DNA from: Corynebacterium minutissimum
GTDB lineage: Bacteria; Actinomycetota; Actinomycetes; Mycobacteriales; Mycobacteriaceae
Reading direction: 5' to 3'
Assembly (NCBI RefSeq): GCF_016889765.1
Contig: NZ_CP069533.1
Span: 1-64,000 of the forward strand
DNA length: 64,000 nt
Shown: in pieces, positions 33,718-43,310 of the stretch
Position numbering within the stretch: the stretch's first letter is position 1
Layout of the letters: each line of letters begins with the position of its first letter
Made by a program: the position numbers and the translations under genes
The notes under the pieces: model-generated
The model's database searches: none
Seen by the model: the letters and a program-made list of their open reading frames with translations, nothing else
What the model was told of the DNA's origin: nothing

Positions 33718-34698
33718 CTAGCTTACAGCCTGTGCAACACGCGCTTCGGGCGTCGGTTCATCGAGGGGCTGGCGCCGCACAATGGCAGCGAAGATCGCTC
33801 CGGTGACATTGGCCCACACAGCAGCAACCACTCCGGGTAGCGCCGCTTCCGGAGTAAAGAACTGCAACGCCAGCGCTGAGGCCAGCCCAGAGTTCTGCGT
33901 GGCTACTTCAATGGCCGTCGTGCGCGCCGCGGACTCGCGCTCGCGGGCAATCTTGGCCAGATAGTAGCCGAAGATGAATCCGATGAGGTTCTGTATGGCC
34001 ACGCCCACAAAGACGATAAGGCCCACCGTCACCAGTTTCTCCTGGGACCTCGAGACCACGGCCATCACCACTGCACCAATACCGGCAATCGCTACCCACG
34101 GCAATACAGGGAGAACCTTGTCCACAGTTCTGCTCGCTACGACGCGTAGAAGCAAGCCCAAGCCCACTGGGATAAGGACGGTCTGCACCAGCGACCACAT
34201 CATGCCCTTGCCATCCACGTCCGCGGTCTGTCCCGCCAACCACAGCATCAGCACTGGCGTCATGAAGGGTGAGACCAACGTGGATACCGAGGTCATAGCG
34301 ACGGACAACGCCACGTCACCTTTGGCCAGGAAGGCCATGACATTTGAAGCCGTTCCACCGGGGACGGAGCCCAGGAGGATGAGGCCGACGGTGGCGGCGT
34401 CGGAAAGCCCTAGTACCTTTGCCACCAGTAGCGCGCTCGTGGGCATGATGGCGAACTGACAGAGCACGCCCAAGAAGATGGGCATGGGACGTTTCGCCAC
34501 CAACGCCAAATCCGGGATAGTCAACGTCAAGCCCATGGAAAACATAATGACCATGAGTAGTTGCTTGGTGTACTGGCCTACCGGTTCAAAAGTACTGGGG
34601 CTCGCAAATGCCACGGCAGCGCAGGCAATGATGACGATGGGGAAGGCATAAACAGCGATCTTTTCACCGCGCTCCCCTTCCGTACGTGGGCTGGTCAT
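33718..34698 (-). CDS. Bile acid:sodium symporter (BASS) family transporter
   Basis: The 326-residue protein has about ten membrane helices. The stretches LMVIMFSMGLTLT, LLGSVPGGTASNVMAFLAKGD and EVATQNSGLASALA are BASS family signatures. Bacterial members carry organic anions such as pantoate or pyruvate with sodium; the substrate here is not known. GGAAAGGA precedes ATG 34698. It diverges from the broken D-lactate dehydrogenase gene, and a shared promoter region could hint at an organic acid substrate. Confidence 0.88.
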   Translation of the reverse strand: MTSPRTEGERGEKIAVYAFPIVIIACAAVAFASPSTFEPVGQYTKQLLMVIMFSMGLTLTIPDLALVAKRPMPIFLGVLCQFAIMPTSALLVAKVLGLSDAATVGLILLGSVPGGTASNVMAFLAKGDVALSVAMTSVSTLVSPFMTPVLMLWLAGQTADVDGKGMMWSLVQTVLIPVGLGLLLRVVASRTVDKVLPVLPWVAIAGIGAVVMAVVSRSQEKLVTVGLIVFVGVAIQNLIGFIFGYYLAKIARERESAARTTAIEVATQNSGLASALALQFFTPEAALPGVVAAVWANVTGAIFAAIVRRQPLDEPTPEARVAQAVS

Positions 34699-34796
34699 AG
34701 CATGTCCTTTCCATTAGCAATCTCATTCAGTGGACCAAGTATCCCACATCGTAGACGACACGCACCCCCTTTTCGCCCATATTTACTGTCAACCGA

Positions 34797-34802
34797 TAGA
34801 TT
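34797..34802 (+). promoter_or_regulatory. -10 box of the dehydrogenase gene (TAGATT)
   Basis: TAGATT ends 6 nt before ATG 34809, fitting a leaderless transcript. Confidence 0.5.
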
Positions 34803-34808
34803 AGAGGT

Positions 34809-37730
34809 ATGTCCAAGCTCTTTAGTCCCGATACCTCTCGCCTCTCACGTCCCGAAGGCACCACCAGCCAAGCCGACGCCGTTCCCGCCCGCTACCGTCA
34901 CGGCTCCCCTGCCGAACTCGTCGCGGACATGGAGGCCCTCGTCGGCGCAGAGAACGTGCACGGCCGACTGAGCGACCTCGTGCGTTTCTCCTCCGATGCC
35001 GGTCCTTACCGCTCTATCCCCCAGATCGTTGTCTCACCGCGCAACGCCGCTGACCTTTCAGCTCTCATGGCCTACTGCGACGCTAATAACCGCCACATGA
35101 CTTTTCGCGCCGCCGGTACTTCCCTCAACGGTCAAGCGATGAGTGATGACATCTTGGTTGACGTTAAGACGCACTTTACCGGCATGGAAGTACGTAATGG
35201 CGGCACCAAGCTGTGGTCCCGACCAGGCGTCATTCTAGGCGATGCCCAGGCCGTACTGTCCCGCCATGGTTTTATGTTGGGACCTGACCCGGGGTCAACT
35301 TCCGTGTGCACCATCGGTGGCGTACTCGCCGACAACTCCGGAGGAATGCGCTGCTCGCTGGAGCGCGATAGCTACCACAGCATCGAAGAACTCGTCTTCG
35401 TTCTCCCTTAGGGCACCATTGTTGATACCGCTCGTGGTGATGACGCCTTCCGGAAGCAGGAGCCGAAGCTCCACGCGGATCTGCTGGCCTTCCGCGATAG
35501 GCTTCGCGCCAATACCGAGATGGTGGAGTTCCTCCGCACCAAGTTCTCCATCCGTAACACCAATGGCCTTCGCATCGATGCCTTCCTCGATGAGGACGAG
35601 CCGGTACACATTCTCAAACGCCTCCTCATCGGTTCTGAAGGTATCTTCGGTGCCATTACCGAGTCCGTTATGCGCACGGTAAAGCTACCTCGCGTGAAGG
35701 CCACCACCTGGGTCGAGCTGCCCAACCTGCGTGATGCCGCCAACTTCGTGCATCCCATTATGGAAACCGGTGCTGAGGCCTGCGAGTTGCTCGTTGCTCC
35801 GGTCATGCGCCGCTCGGCAGAGCACTACTCCCACGCGCCGGCGTCGTGGCGGACCCTCGACGATAACGCGGCAGCCGTCCTCGTAGAGATCGGTGGTGGA
35901 GACGAGAACGAGCTGAACCAGGCCATGGAGCGCCTGCGCACTGTGCTTGCCGACGCCCCACTGCTCCGCCCCCTTGAATTCCTCACCACCCCGGAGGACA
36001 TGCGCGGAGCATGGGAGCTGCGCAACGGCCTATATGGCCTGCTCGGTGCTGACCGCCCTAACGGCACGGCCTACATCACCGAGGACGTGTGCTTCCCGTC
36101 GGCACAGGTAGGCGAAGCGGCAGCGGACCTGATGGATCTGCAGGCCAAGTACGGTTACCCGGAATCCGTCATGGGGCATGCCGCTTTTGGCAACCTGCAC
36201 TTCTTCTTTACCCCGCGCTTCGACCGCGAAGAAGAACGGGAATCCTATGCCAACTTCCTCGATGACTTGGCAGAGCTGGTCATCGACAAGTACCAGGGCT
36301 CAATGAAGGCAGAGCACGGCACCGGTGTGAATATGGCGCCCTTCCTCGAGCACGAATGGGGCACGGAGGCCTTTGAGCTTTTCTGGGAGGTCAAGAACAT
36401 GATTGACCCGAAAGGCATCCTCGCTCCCGACGTGAAGCTCACTCGCGATCACACCATTCACCTGCGCAACTTCAAGTCCTTCCCCAAGGTGGAAGATGAG
36501 ATCAACCCCTGCGTGGAATGCGGCTTCTGCGAGCCAGTCTGCCCGTCGCGTCACGCAACGGTTACTCCACGTCAGCGCATTGTGTTGCGCCGCGAAATGG
36601 CCCGCCAAGAGGAGGGCTCGGAGGTTCTTGCCCAACTGCAGAAGGAGTATCAGTACGACGCGGTCGATATGTGTGCCGCCGACGGGACCTGCTCCATCCC
36701 CTGCCCCATCAGCATTGATACCGGTGCCGTGATGAAACAGCTGCGTCACCAGCAAGCCACCCCGGCCCGTGAGAAGGTCGCGCTGACCACAGCGCAACGC
36801 TGGGACGTCGTGGAAAAGCTGGCCCGCGCCGGCATCATTTCCGCCAACAAGATTCCGCACAAGCCGCTCGAGCTAGGCGCGAACATGGCCCGTAACGTCG
36901 TGGCGCCAGACCTGCTGCCGACTGTTCCTGGGCCGTTGCCGAAAGGCGCCTCCCGCCTACCGGAGACTCCACGCGAGGGCGCTCAGGCGCTCTACTTCCC
37001 TGCCTGCATTAACCGCATCTTCGGCCGCCCGGCAGGAGCCGCTCAGGACTCGGTGGACCTGCCACGCGCTGTCGTAGAGCTCGGCCGCCGTGCCGGCCAA
37101 CCAGTGTGGATTCCGGAAGATGTAGCCGGCGATTGCTGCGGTACACCGTGGTCCTCCAAGGGCTACAAAGAAGGTTTCGAGTACCAAGCACAGAAGATCG
37201 TGCGTGACCTGTGGCACTGGTCTGAGCATGGCCGCCTGCCCATCGTGGTCGATGCTGCCAGCTGTACCCACGGCCTGCTGGATTCGGTTCCGGACGCGCT
37301 GTCTGCGGCCGACCACGAACTCTGGAAGGACCTGCGCATCCTTGATCTTGTGGAGTGGCTACGAGTTGAGATTGCACCGCACCTGCGGATTGTCAAAAAC
37401 ATGGGATCCATTGCCGTTCACCCCACGTGCTCTACGGATCACATGGGTATCAGCCAGGACCTCGTCGATTTGGCCAACCTCTGCGGTGACGCCAAGGTTC
37501 CTGAAGGTGCCATGTGCTGTGGCTCCGCGGGTGACCGCGTCATGCTCCACCCGGAGCTCGTCGAGTCCGCTACTCGCGAGGAACGCGCCTCGCTCGACGC
37601 TGAGCACTTCGAGGCGTACGTCTCCGATAACCGCACCTGCGAGATGGGGCTCGAGATGATCGCGGGCAAGACCTATGACTCTATTGCTGTGCTTCTCGAA
37701 CGCGCGTCTCGTCCGGTCGTGACCCCTTAG
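34809..37730 (+). pseudogene. FAD/Fe-S D-lactate dehydrogenase-like gene with in-frame amber codon
   Basis: One frame runs from 34809 to 37730 (974 codons) with a single internal stop, TAG at 35409-35411 (codon 201). Before it lies the FAD-binding type 4 domain (GPDPGSTSVCTIGGVLADNSGG ending in VFVLP). After it the reading continues with GTIVDTARGDD, the FAD-oxidase C-terminal domain, two 4Fe-4S motifs (CVECGFCEPVCP and CAADGTCSIPCP) and CCG domains (DCCGTPW, MCCGSAGD). Relatives read LPSGT at the break, so one base change from TCG to TAG explains it. Restart at ATG 35520 would lack the FAD site. A sequencing error or read-through are alternatives. Confidence 0.88.
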
Positions 37731-37733
37731 CAA

Positions 37734-37779
37734 CGCGCCGGTGGCGGTTCCCTGCGTGGGAAGCCCTACCACCGGCGCG
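37734..37779. terminator. Long hairpin between convergent dehydrogenase and ugpC genes
   Basis: CGCGCCGGTGG (37734-37744) and CCACCGGCGCG (37769-37779) form a perfect 11 bp stem, and the 24 nt loop contains a further TTCCC/GGGAA pairing. It probably ends transcription from both sides. Confidence 0.65.
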
Positions 37780-37800
37780 TCGGATGTGGTGAAACCAGTT

Positions 37801-38931
37801 TTAGAGGTAGTCGTAGTTGATTTCGGTATCTGGGGCGAAGAACACGCAACCGCCCTTCATCGGGCGCAGGTAGATCGTGTCGCCCTGGTGCACGTCAATG
37901 CCGCGCGGTACCTTCACCGTGATCCGGTCACCACGGACCGCGATGACGTCGTCAGCCGACTCCTCGCGGCTGCCGTAGACGTACAGTTCGGAGCCTAGGT
38001 GCTCGACAATATCGACCCGGACCGGGAGACCATACTGCTCACCGGGCTGGTTCACGCCGACGATTTCCCAGTTCTCTGGGCGCACGCCGACGATGACGCG
38101 ATCCGAATTCACCTTCGCCGCCTGCTCCTGTGGCATGTAGTAGTCCAGAGCATGGTCCTTGCCGCCAACGACACGCCCGTCAACGAACGGGACGTTCTCG
38201 ATGAGGGTCATAGCCGGCGAACCGATGAACGTCGCCACGAAGGAGTTGCCGGGGTTCTCATACAGCGTGTTCGGCGCATCAACCTGCTGGATGATGCCCT
38301 GTTTGAGAACGCACACGCGATCTCCCATGGTCATCGCCTCAGTCTGGTCATGGGTAACGTAGACCGTTGTGGTGTTGAGCTCGCGCTGCAGCTGCAGGAT
38401 CTGCGCACGTGTGGAGACACGCAGCTTCGCATCCAGGTTAGACAGCGGCTCATCCATAAGGAAGACCTTGGGCTGGCGCACGATAGCGCGCCCCATGGCC
38501 ACACGCTGGCGCTGGCCACCCGACATCGCGGACGGCTTGCGGTCGATAAGGTCTTCCAGCTCGAGCATCTTTGCGGCAAAGTTCACGCGCTCTTCGATGG
38601 TTGCCTTATCCACCTTGGCGTTTTGCAATGCAAACGCCATGTTCTGGCGCGCTGTCATATTGGGGTACAGCGCATAGGACTGGAACACCATGGCTACATC
38701 GCGGTCCCGCGAACGGGTCTCAGTCACGTCAGCCCCATCGATGAAGATCTGCCCTTCGTCGATTGGCTCAAGGCCAGCGAGCATGCGCAATGTCGTCGAC
38801 TTACCGCAGCCCGACGGTCCGACGAGTACCAAGAATTCGCCATCCTTGATATCGAGGTTAATGCGGCTGACCGCCGGAGGCTTCTTCGGATCGTAAATCC
38901 TGGAAGCTTGGCGGAATTCAACAGTAGCCAT
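37801..38931 (-). CDS. ugpC: Glycerol-3-phosphate ABC importer ATPase UgpC
   Basis: The 376-residue ATPase has Walker A GPSGCGKST, signature MSGGQRQRVAMGRA, Walker B VFLMDEPLSNLD and a MalK-like C-terminal domain. It is the last gene of the ugpAEBC operon, and GAAAGGA precedes its ATG. It is close in sequence to MusK at 24586-25716, and such ATPases can be exchanged between importers. The substrate assignment comes from the operon and the adjacent glycerophosphodiesterase. Confidence 0.86.
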   Translation of the reverse strand: MATVEFRQASRIYDPKKPPAVSRINLDIKDGEFLVLVGPSGCGKSTTLRMLAGLEPIDEGQIFIDGADVTETRSRDRDVAMVFQSYALYPNMTARQNMAFALQNAKVDKATIEERVNFAAKMLELEDLIDRKPSAMSGGQRQRVAMGRAIVRQPKVFLMDEPLSNLDAKLRVSTRAQILQLQRELNTTTVYVTHDQTEAMTMGDRVCVLKQGIIQQVDAPNTLYENPGNSFVATFIGSPAMTLIENVPFVDGRVVGGKDHALDYYMPQEQAAKVNSDRVIVGVRPENWEIVGVNQPGEQYGLPVRVDIVEHLGSELYVYGSREESADDVIAVRGDRITVKVPRGIDVHQGDTIYLRPMKGGCVFFAPDTEINYDYL

Positions 38932-38957
38932 GATGTCCTTTCAAACGATGCGAAGAG

Positions 38958-40268
38958 TTACTTCAGCTTCGGGGTGATGTCACGGTCGATAACGCTCTGA
39001 GTCTCCTTCTGCAGGTCACCGAATGCGGACTCCACGTCCTCGTTGCCCACAGTGATGCGGTCAAGAACGCCACCGATACGCTGTCCACCGCCTGGCACGA
39101 AGACGCGTGCGTAATCCTGCGGCTTAGTGTTCTCGTTGAGCTGCTCGATTGCGGTCTGAGCGTTCGGGTTCTCCTCCAAGAACTTCTTCTCTTCCGGATC
39201 ATCCAGGGCGTCCTTGCGCACCGGCATGTAGCCCGTCTTCTGGGAGAACTTGATGGTGTTCTCGGTGTTCGTCAGGAAGTCAATGAACTTGACCGCATTA
39301 GCCTTGCGCTCGTCGGAGATGCCAGCCGGGACGGCAAGACCAGCACCACCGGTGGCTGCCGAGGGGCCCGGGCCCGGCAGGTAGGTGGTAATGAACGGGA
39401 TCGTCGCCGTCTCCTTCAGACCACCCAGGGAACCGGTGGACTCCAGAAGACCGGAGGCCTTTCCGGAGCCGAATGCGACGGTCGGGTCGGTAGAGATTTC
39501 GATGTGACCGGCCTTGACCTGGTCCTGCAGGAACTTACCGGCCTCGATGGACTCCTTGGAGGTAAAGTTCGGTTCCCACTCATCAGAGTAAGAACCACCG
39601 AAGGCCCAAATCATGCCCTGGAAGTACCAGTCGAGGTAGTTGGAGCCATCCGGTACGGTGACGGCAGGCTTGTCGAGCTTGTCCTTGATCTTGGTTGCCC
39701 ACTCGTCGAACTCTTCCCAGTCCTTCGGACCACGGTCGGTGGGAAGACCAGCTGCCTTGAGGTCATCGGTATTCCAGTACATCAGGTTCGTGGAGCGGGA
39801 GTACGGAACGCCGTAGTGCTTATCCTTGTACTTGTAGTCCTCACGCAGGGTGTCCACGTAGCTCTCAGAGTCAATATCGTTCATCTCCCACAGCTCATCG
39901 AGCGGCGTGGTGGCCTCATTCAGTGCGAAGTTGAACCAGGTGACGTCGGACGCAACGAGGACGTCAGGCAGGTCGCCACCTGCGAGAGCAGCGTTGAAGC
40001 GCTGCGCAACTTCCTCATAGTTGGAGCCGGCGGTGACCAGCTCAACCTTCAGATCCGGGTTCTCCTTCTCGAATTCATCAATGAGCTCTTGCTCCAGGTC
40101 GCGGGAGGAACCCGGGTGGTTGGACCAGAAAGTAATGGTGTTGGCGTCGCCGCCGTCCTTGGAACCGCTTCCGGCAGTGTTGGAGCCACCTGCGCAGGCG
40201 GTCAGGGACACGGTGGTCAGCAGTGCCGCGCAGACGGCAACGATGCGAGTAGAAGTCTTACGAGACAT
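38958..40268 (-). CDS. ugpB: Glycerol-3-phosphate-binding lipoprotein UgpB
   Basis: The 436-residue protein has a lipoprotein signal with lipobox LTAC and acylated Cys25, then a Gly/Ser-rich linker and a family 1 solute-binding domain. TITFWSNHPGS at the domain start and VPYSRSTNLMYWN are typical of UgpB. Homologues bind sn-glycerol-3-phosphate and glycerophosphodiesters. AAGGAGAAC precedes ATG 40268. It lies between the permease genes and ugpC. Confidence 0.86.
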   Translation of the reverse strand: MSRKTSTRIVAVCAALLTTVSLTACAGGSNTAGSGSKDGGDANTITFWSNHPGSSRDLEQELIDEFEKENPDLKVELVTAGSNYEEVAQRFNAALAGGDLPDVLVASDVTWFNFALNEATTPLDELWEMNDIDSESYVDTLREDYKYKDKHYGVPYSRSTNLMYWNTDDLKAAGLPTDRGPKDWEEFDEWATKIKDKLDKPAVTVPDGSNYLDWYFQGMIWAFGGSYSDEWEPNFTSKESIEAGKFLQDQVKAGHIEISTDPTVAFGSGKASGLLESTGSLGGLKETATIPFITTYLPGPGPSAATGGAGLAVPAGISDERKANAVKFIDFLTNTENTIKFSQKTGYMPVRKDALDDPEEKKFLEENPNAQTAIEQLNENTKPQDYARVFVPGGGQRIGGVLDRITVGNEDVESAFGDLQKETQSVIDRDITPKLK

Positions 40269-40347
40269 GGTGGGAGTTCTCCTTGAAAAGTGAAGAGTAT
40301 GAGGGTTTTGATTGAGTTGGGCGTTGGGACAGCAGGCTGGGGGCAGA

Positions 40348-41319
40348 CTAACCCTTGACTGCGCCCGCAGTCAGACCCTTGATCATCGGCTTCTGAAGTA
40401 TGAGGAAGATAATGATCATCGGCAGGGTTGTCAGCACGGTGCCGGCCATCACCGGCGCCCAGTTGGTCACGCCTTCCGCGTCCTGCAAGCGGGTCAGGCC
40501 CACTGGAAGGGTGGCTGCGGCCGGTGTATCCGTAATGAGGAAGGGCCACAGGTATTGGTTCCACTCATTGACCACGGTGATGAGGACGAACGCAGACAGC
40601 GTTGGCCACGACATCGGCAGGACCACGCGGAACAAGGTGGTGAAGAATCCTGCCCCGTCCATGCGAGCGGCCTCGAGAATTTCCGGGGGCAATGACTGGA
40701 AGTGATTGCGCATGAGGAAGGCACCAAACGCCACGCCTGCCAGCGGGATGATGACGCCGGCGTAGGTGTCTCTCCAACCCCACGACGCAACCAGCGAGTA
40801 GTTCGAAATAATGGTGATCTGGTTGGGCACCATCAGCGAGGCGATGATGAGCAGGAACAGCAGATTTCGGCCGGGGAAGCGAATGAATGCGAAGGCATAG
40901 GCGGTCAGAACGCCAAGGACTACTTCCACCACCGTCAGGATCAGAGTGATGATGACGGAGTTTTTAAGGTAGCTCGAAAATCCAGAGGTCTGCCAGACGT
41001 AGGAATAGTTTTCCGCCTTGAAAGGATTGGGCCAGAAGGAAATCGGATCCGAGTACACATCTTGGAAAGACTTGAAGCTGGTGATGAAGATGAAGTACAG
41101 CGGCACCAAAATCATCAGAACCGTAAGAACGAGGGCGATGTAGCCGACGACCTTCGTTGCTGGGTGGCTGTGATCGATGGGCTCGCCTTTGCGCTTGCGC
41201 TGGGCCTCGGTAATGACGGGCGCTGCGAGGGACTGGGATCCAGGAACCGGCGGCAGTTCGCCTTGAGCTTGTGGGAGACCTACCTGGACGGAAGCCGGAA
41301 TTGCGCGACGGTCAGACAT
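40348..41319 (-). CDS. ugpE: Glycerol-3-phosphate ABC permease UgpE
   Basis: The 323-residue permease has a cytoplasmic N-terminal extension of about 55 residues, six membrane helices, the EAA loop (ILEAARMDGAGFFTTLFRVVLP) and the C-terminus GLTAGAVKG. Its ATG directly follows the ugpA stop, and the ribosome binding site (AGGAAAGGATGG) lies inside the end of ugpA. Confidence 0.88.
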   Translation of the reverse strand: MSDRRAIPASVQVGLPQAQGELPPVPGSQSLAAPVITEAQRKRKGEPIDHSHPATKVVGYIALVLTVLMILVPLYFIFITSFKSFQDVYSDPISFWPNPFKAENYSYVWQTSGFSSYLKNSVIITLILTVVEVVLGVLTAYAFAFIRFPGRNLLFLLIIASLMVPNQITIISNYSLVASWGWRDTYAGVIIPLAGVAFGAFLMRNHFQSLPPEILEAARMDGAGFFTTLFRVVLPMSWPTLSAFVLITVVNEWNQYLWPFLITDTPAAATLPVGLTRLQDAEGVTNWAPVMAGTVLTTLPMIIIFLILQKPMIKGLTAGAVKG

Positions 41320-42294
41320 TTACTTATCCATCCTTTCCTGCAACCTGATCTGCAGCACCGTAATGACAAGCACGACAAGGAACATGATGGTGGCCACAGC
41401 AGCGCCATAGCCAGCGCGATTGTTGATGAAAGTCTCCTGATACACCTGGAAGACCATCGTGGAAGTACCGTAGCCAAACGGTCCACCACCGGTCATCGCA
41501 TTGATGATGTCGAAGACCTGGAAGGAATTAAGCAGCACAGTAATCAGCAGGAAGAAAGTGGTGCCGCGAAGCTGCGGCAGAACCACGCGGAAGAAGTGCC
41601 GCGCGGCCGGGGTGCCGTCGATCTCCGAGGCTTCATCAAGATCACGGCGGCGGCCCTGCAAGGCTGCAAGATAGATGACGAAGACGTAGCCGACGTTCTT
41701 CCACACATACGTCACCGTGATCATGAACAGTGCCCAGTTCTGCTGCTGGTAAAAGTTGGGCACCTCAACCCCGATAAGGCCCAAAAAATATTGGATGAGG
41801 CCGTAGTTAGGATCGAAGACGAACTGGAACGCCACGCCAATGGCCGCGCCAGCGATGACGTAGGGAGCAAAGACCATCGAGCGCACCGCCGCGCGACCAA
41901 ACAGCTTTTGGTCCAGCAACAATGCCAGCGCTAGCCCCAGAACCATCGAACCGGCCACCGCGAAGAAGGTGAACACGACAGTGTTGAACACGACGCGCCC
42001 AGTATCCGGTGCCTGGAACCAGTCGATGTAGTTCTGCAGGCCGACGAAGGTCATCGTCGGCGAGGAAATATTCCAGTTGAAGAAAGAGATGCGGATGTTA
42101 TCGACTAGTGGTCGATACGTGAAAAGAATGAGAAGGAGAAGGTTCGGGCCAATGAGCAATGCCGCGAGGCCGATCTGTCTCCAGTCGAGCTTTTGCTTGC
42201 GTGGGTGACGCGCGTACTCTTCGGAGACGACCGGCTTCTCGGTGACTGCGGGGATCGCAGTCATGTGCCCGTTTGCCGGGTTGGATATTGCCAT
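41320..42294 (-). CDS. ugpA: Glycerol-3-phosphate ABC permease UgpA
   Basis: The 324-residue permease is the first gene of the operon. It has a 35-residue cytoplasmic N-terminus, six membrane helices and the docking loop LDEASEIDGTPAARHFFRVVLP. ATG 42294 lies 7 nt after a TAGCTT -10 box. Just upstream of that box is a GTTAAC/GTTGAC direct repeat with an 11 bp period. This suggests phosphate-starvation control of the operon by a PhoP/PhoR-type regulator. Confidence 0.87.
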   Translation of the reverse strand: MAISNPANGHMTAIPAVTEKPVVSEEYARHPRKQKLDWRQIGLAALLIGPNLLLLILFTYRPLVDNIRISFFNWNISSPTMTFVGLQNYIDWFQAPDTGRVVFNTVVFTFFAVAGSMVLGLALALLLDQKLFGRAAVRSMVFAPYVIAGAAIGVAFQFVFDPNYGLIQYFLGLIGVEVPNFYQQQNWALFMITVTYVWKNVGYVFVIYLAALQGRRRDLDEASEIDGTPAARHFFRVVLPQLRGTTFFLLITVLLNSFQVFDIINAMTGGGPFGYGTSTMVFQVYQETFINNRAGYGAAVATIMFLVVLVITVLQIRLQERMDK

Positions 42295-42301
42295 GCAGAG
42301 A

Positions 42302-42307
42302 AAGCTA
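42302..42307 (-). promoter_or_regulatory. -10 box of the ugp operon (TAGCTT)
   Basis: The minus strand TAGCTT ends 7 nt before ATG 42294. Confidence 0.55.
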
Positions 42308-42314
42308 GACCAAG

Positions 42315-42336
42315 ACGGTTAACAGAAAGTTGACGA
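42315..42336 (-). promoter_or_regulatory. Pho-box-like direct repeat before ugpA
   Basis: GTTAAC (42318-42323) and GTTGAC (42329-42334) form a direct repeat with an 11 bp period in the -35 region of the ugp promoter. That period is the one used by PhoB/PhoP-type response regulators. In C. glutamicum ugp is part of the phosphate starvation regulon, so the site is plausible. Confidence 0.45.
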
Positions 42337-42534
42337 AAAGTTTTGGCCGGACAAACAACCGACAAATTTCAGGGGTGTAGCCCGCAAAAGCCCCTTATAA
42401 GCGTGCCGCACGTCACAAATGCGACGGCTATAAACGTCCGGTCACACGTCGCTAAAAAGAGTGACGCCACTACTTTTATAGCTAGACCTTTTAGACTCAT
42501 GAGCGACACCAATGCAGACCTGGTTTAACGCTAA

Positions 42535-43254
42535 TTAGCTGCGCGAAAGCACTTCTAGAGCCAGCTCCGGCAGGTCGGTTGCCATGAGCTCTACCCCGTT
42601 ATCGCGGCACCACGCCATGTCCTTGGGCAGGTTCACCGTCCACACGTAGGTCGGGCATTCAACCCCACCAAAGAAGTCGGCTTCACTCCGCGCCTGGCGA
42701 ATGGAAGGCCCGAAACCCGTCGCGCCCTCACGGGACTGCGGAAGCCCCTCTTCCGGCTCTAGGAGCAAAAAGGATTGCAGGGACGGCAGCAGGTTTCGGA
42801 ACCGGGCAATTGCTTCGGGATTAAAGGAAATGAGGCTAAACCGTGGGTCGGCATCGAGCCGTCGGTTACGCAAGACCTCCGCTACCGATTCCTCAAGCCG
42901 TGCGCCAAATGGGGACGGATGTTTAGTCTCAATGAGTAGCTGCTTGCCCGGATAGGACTCGACGAGGTCGAGCAATTCGTCGAGACGCATGATGCGTTGC
43001 GGATCCTCAGTGGTGCCCACATTAAGTGCGCGCAGCTCCTTCAGCGTCATATCACCTACTGCACCGCTGCCGTCTGATGTCCTGTCCACCGTCTGATCGT
43101 GGATGACCACGACTTCCCCGTCCTTGGTCAGGTTGACGTCGCACTCCACTCCAGCCACATCGAGTTTGAGGGCTTCGTCGAAGGAACGGTGGGTATTCTC
43201 CGGGTACCAGCCGTTATAGCCTCGGTGTGCGATAATTCCTGTGTGGTCTGACAT
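42535..43254 (-). CDS. Glycerophosphodiester phosphodiesterase
   Basis: The 239-residue enzyme splits glycerophosphodiesters into glycerol-3-phosphate and an alcohol. The catalytic His and metal ligands are visible in IAHRGYNGWYPENTHRSF and VECDVNLTKDGEVVVIHD. There is no signal peptide, so it acts on diesters imported by Ugp. GGAGGAAAAGC precedes ATG 43254. It lies 240 bp upstream of ugpA on the same strand and probably has its own promoter. Confidence 0.93.
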   Translation of the reverse strand: MSDHTGIIAHRGYNGWYPENTHRSFDEALKLDVAGVECDVNLTKDGEVVVIHDQTVDRTSDGSGAVGDMTLKELRALNVGTTEDPQRIMRLDELLDLVESYPGKQLLIETKHPSPFGARLEESVAEVLRNRRLDADPRFSLISFNPEAIARFRNLLPSLQSFLLLEPEEGLPQSREGATGFGPSIRQARSEADFFGGVECPTYVWTVNLPKDMAWCRDNGVELMATDLPELALEVLSRS

Positions 43255-43310
43255 GCTTTTCCTCCGGGCTGCGAGGTGGGTTGTGATGGTGGCGCCCAGT
43301 GTAGACCGCG

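Noticed and set aside
33288..33806. Possible 172-residue gene in the region after the small membrane protein
   Set aside because: No ribosome binding site, odd composition and no domain, and it overlaps the end of the BASS transporter gene.
35520..37730. Separate gene starting at ATG 35520
   Set aside because: It is in the same frame as 34809-35408 and continues the same protein after one amber codon; alone it would lack the FAD-binding domain.
37999..39000. 333-codon plus-strand reading opposite ugpC
   Set aside because: It is the shadow of the ABC ATPase gene, with no family similarity.
40702..41934. 410-codon plus-strand reading across ugpE and ugpA
   Set aside because: It is rich in His, Asp, Arg and Gln, as expected for the complement of membrane protein codons, and spans the junction of two real genes.
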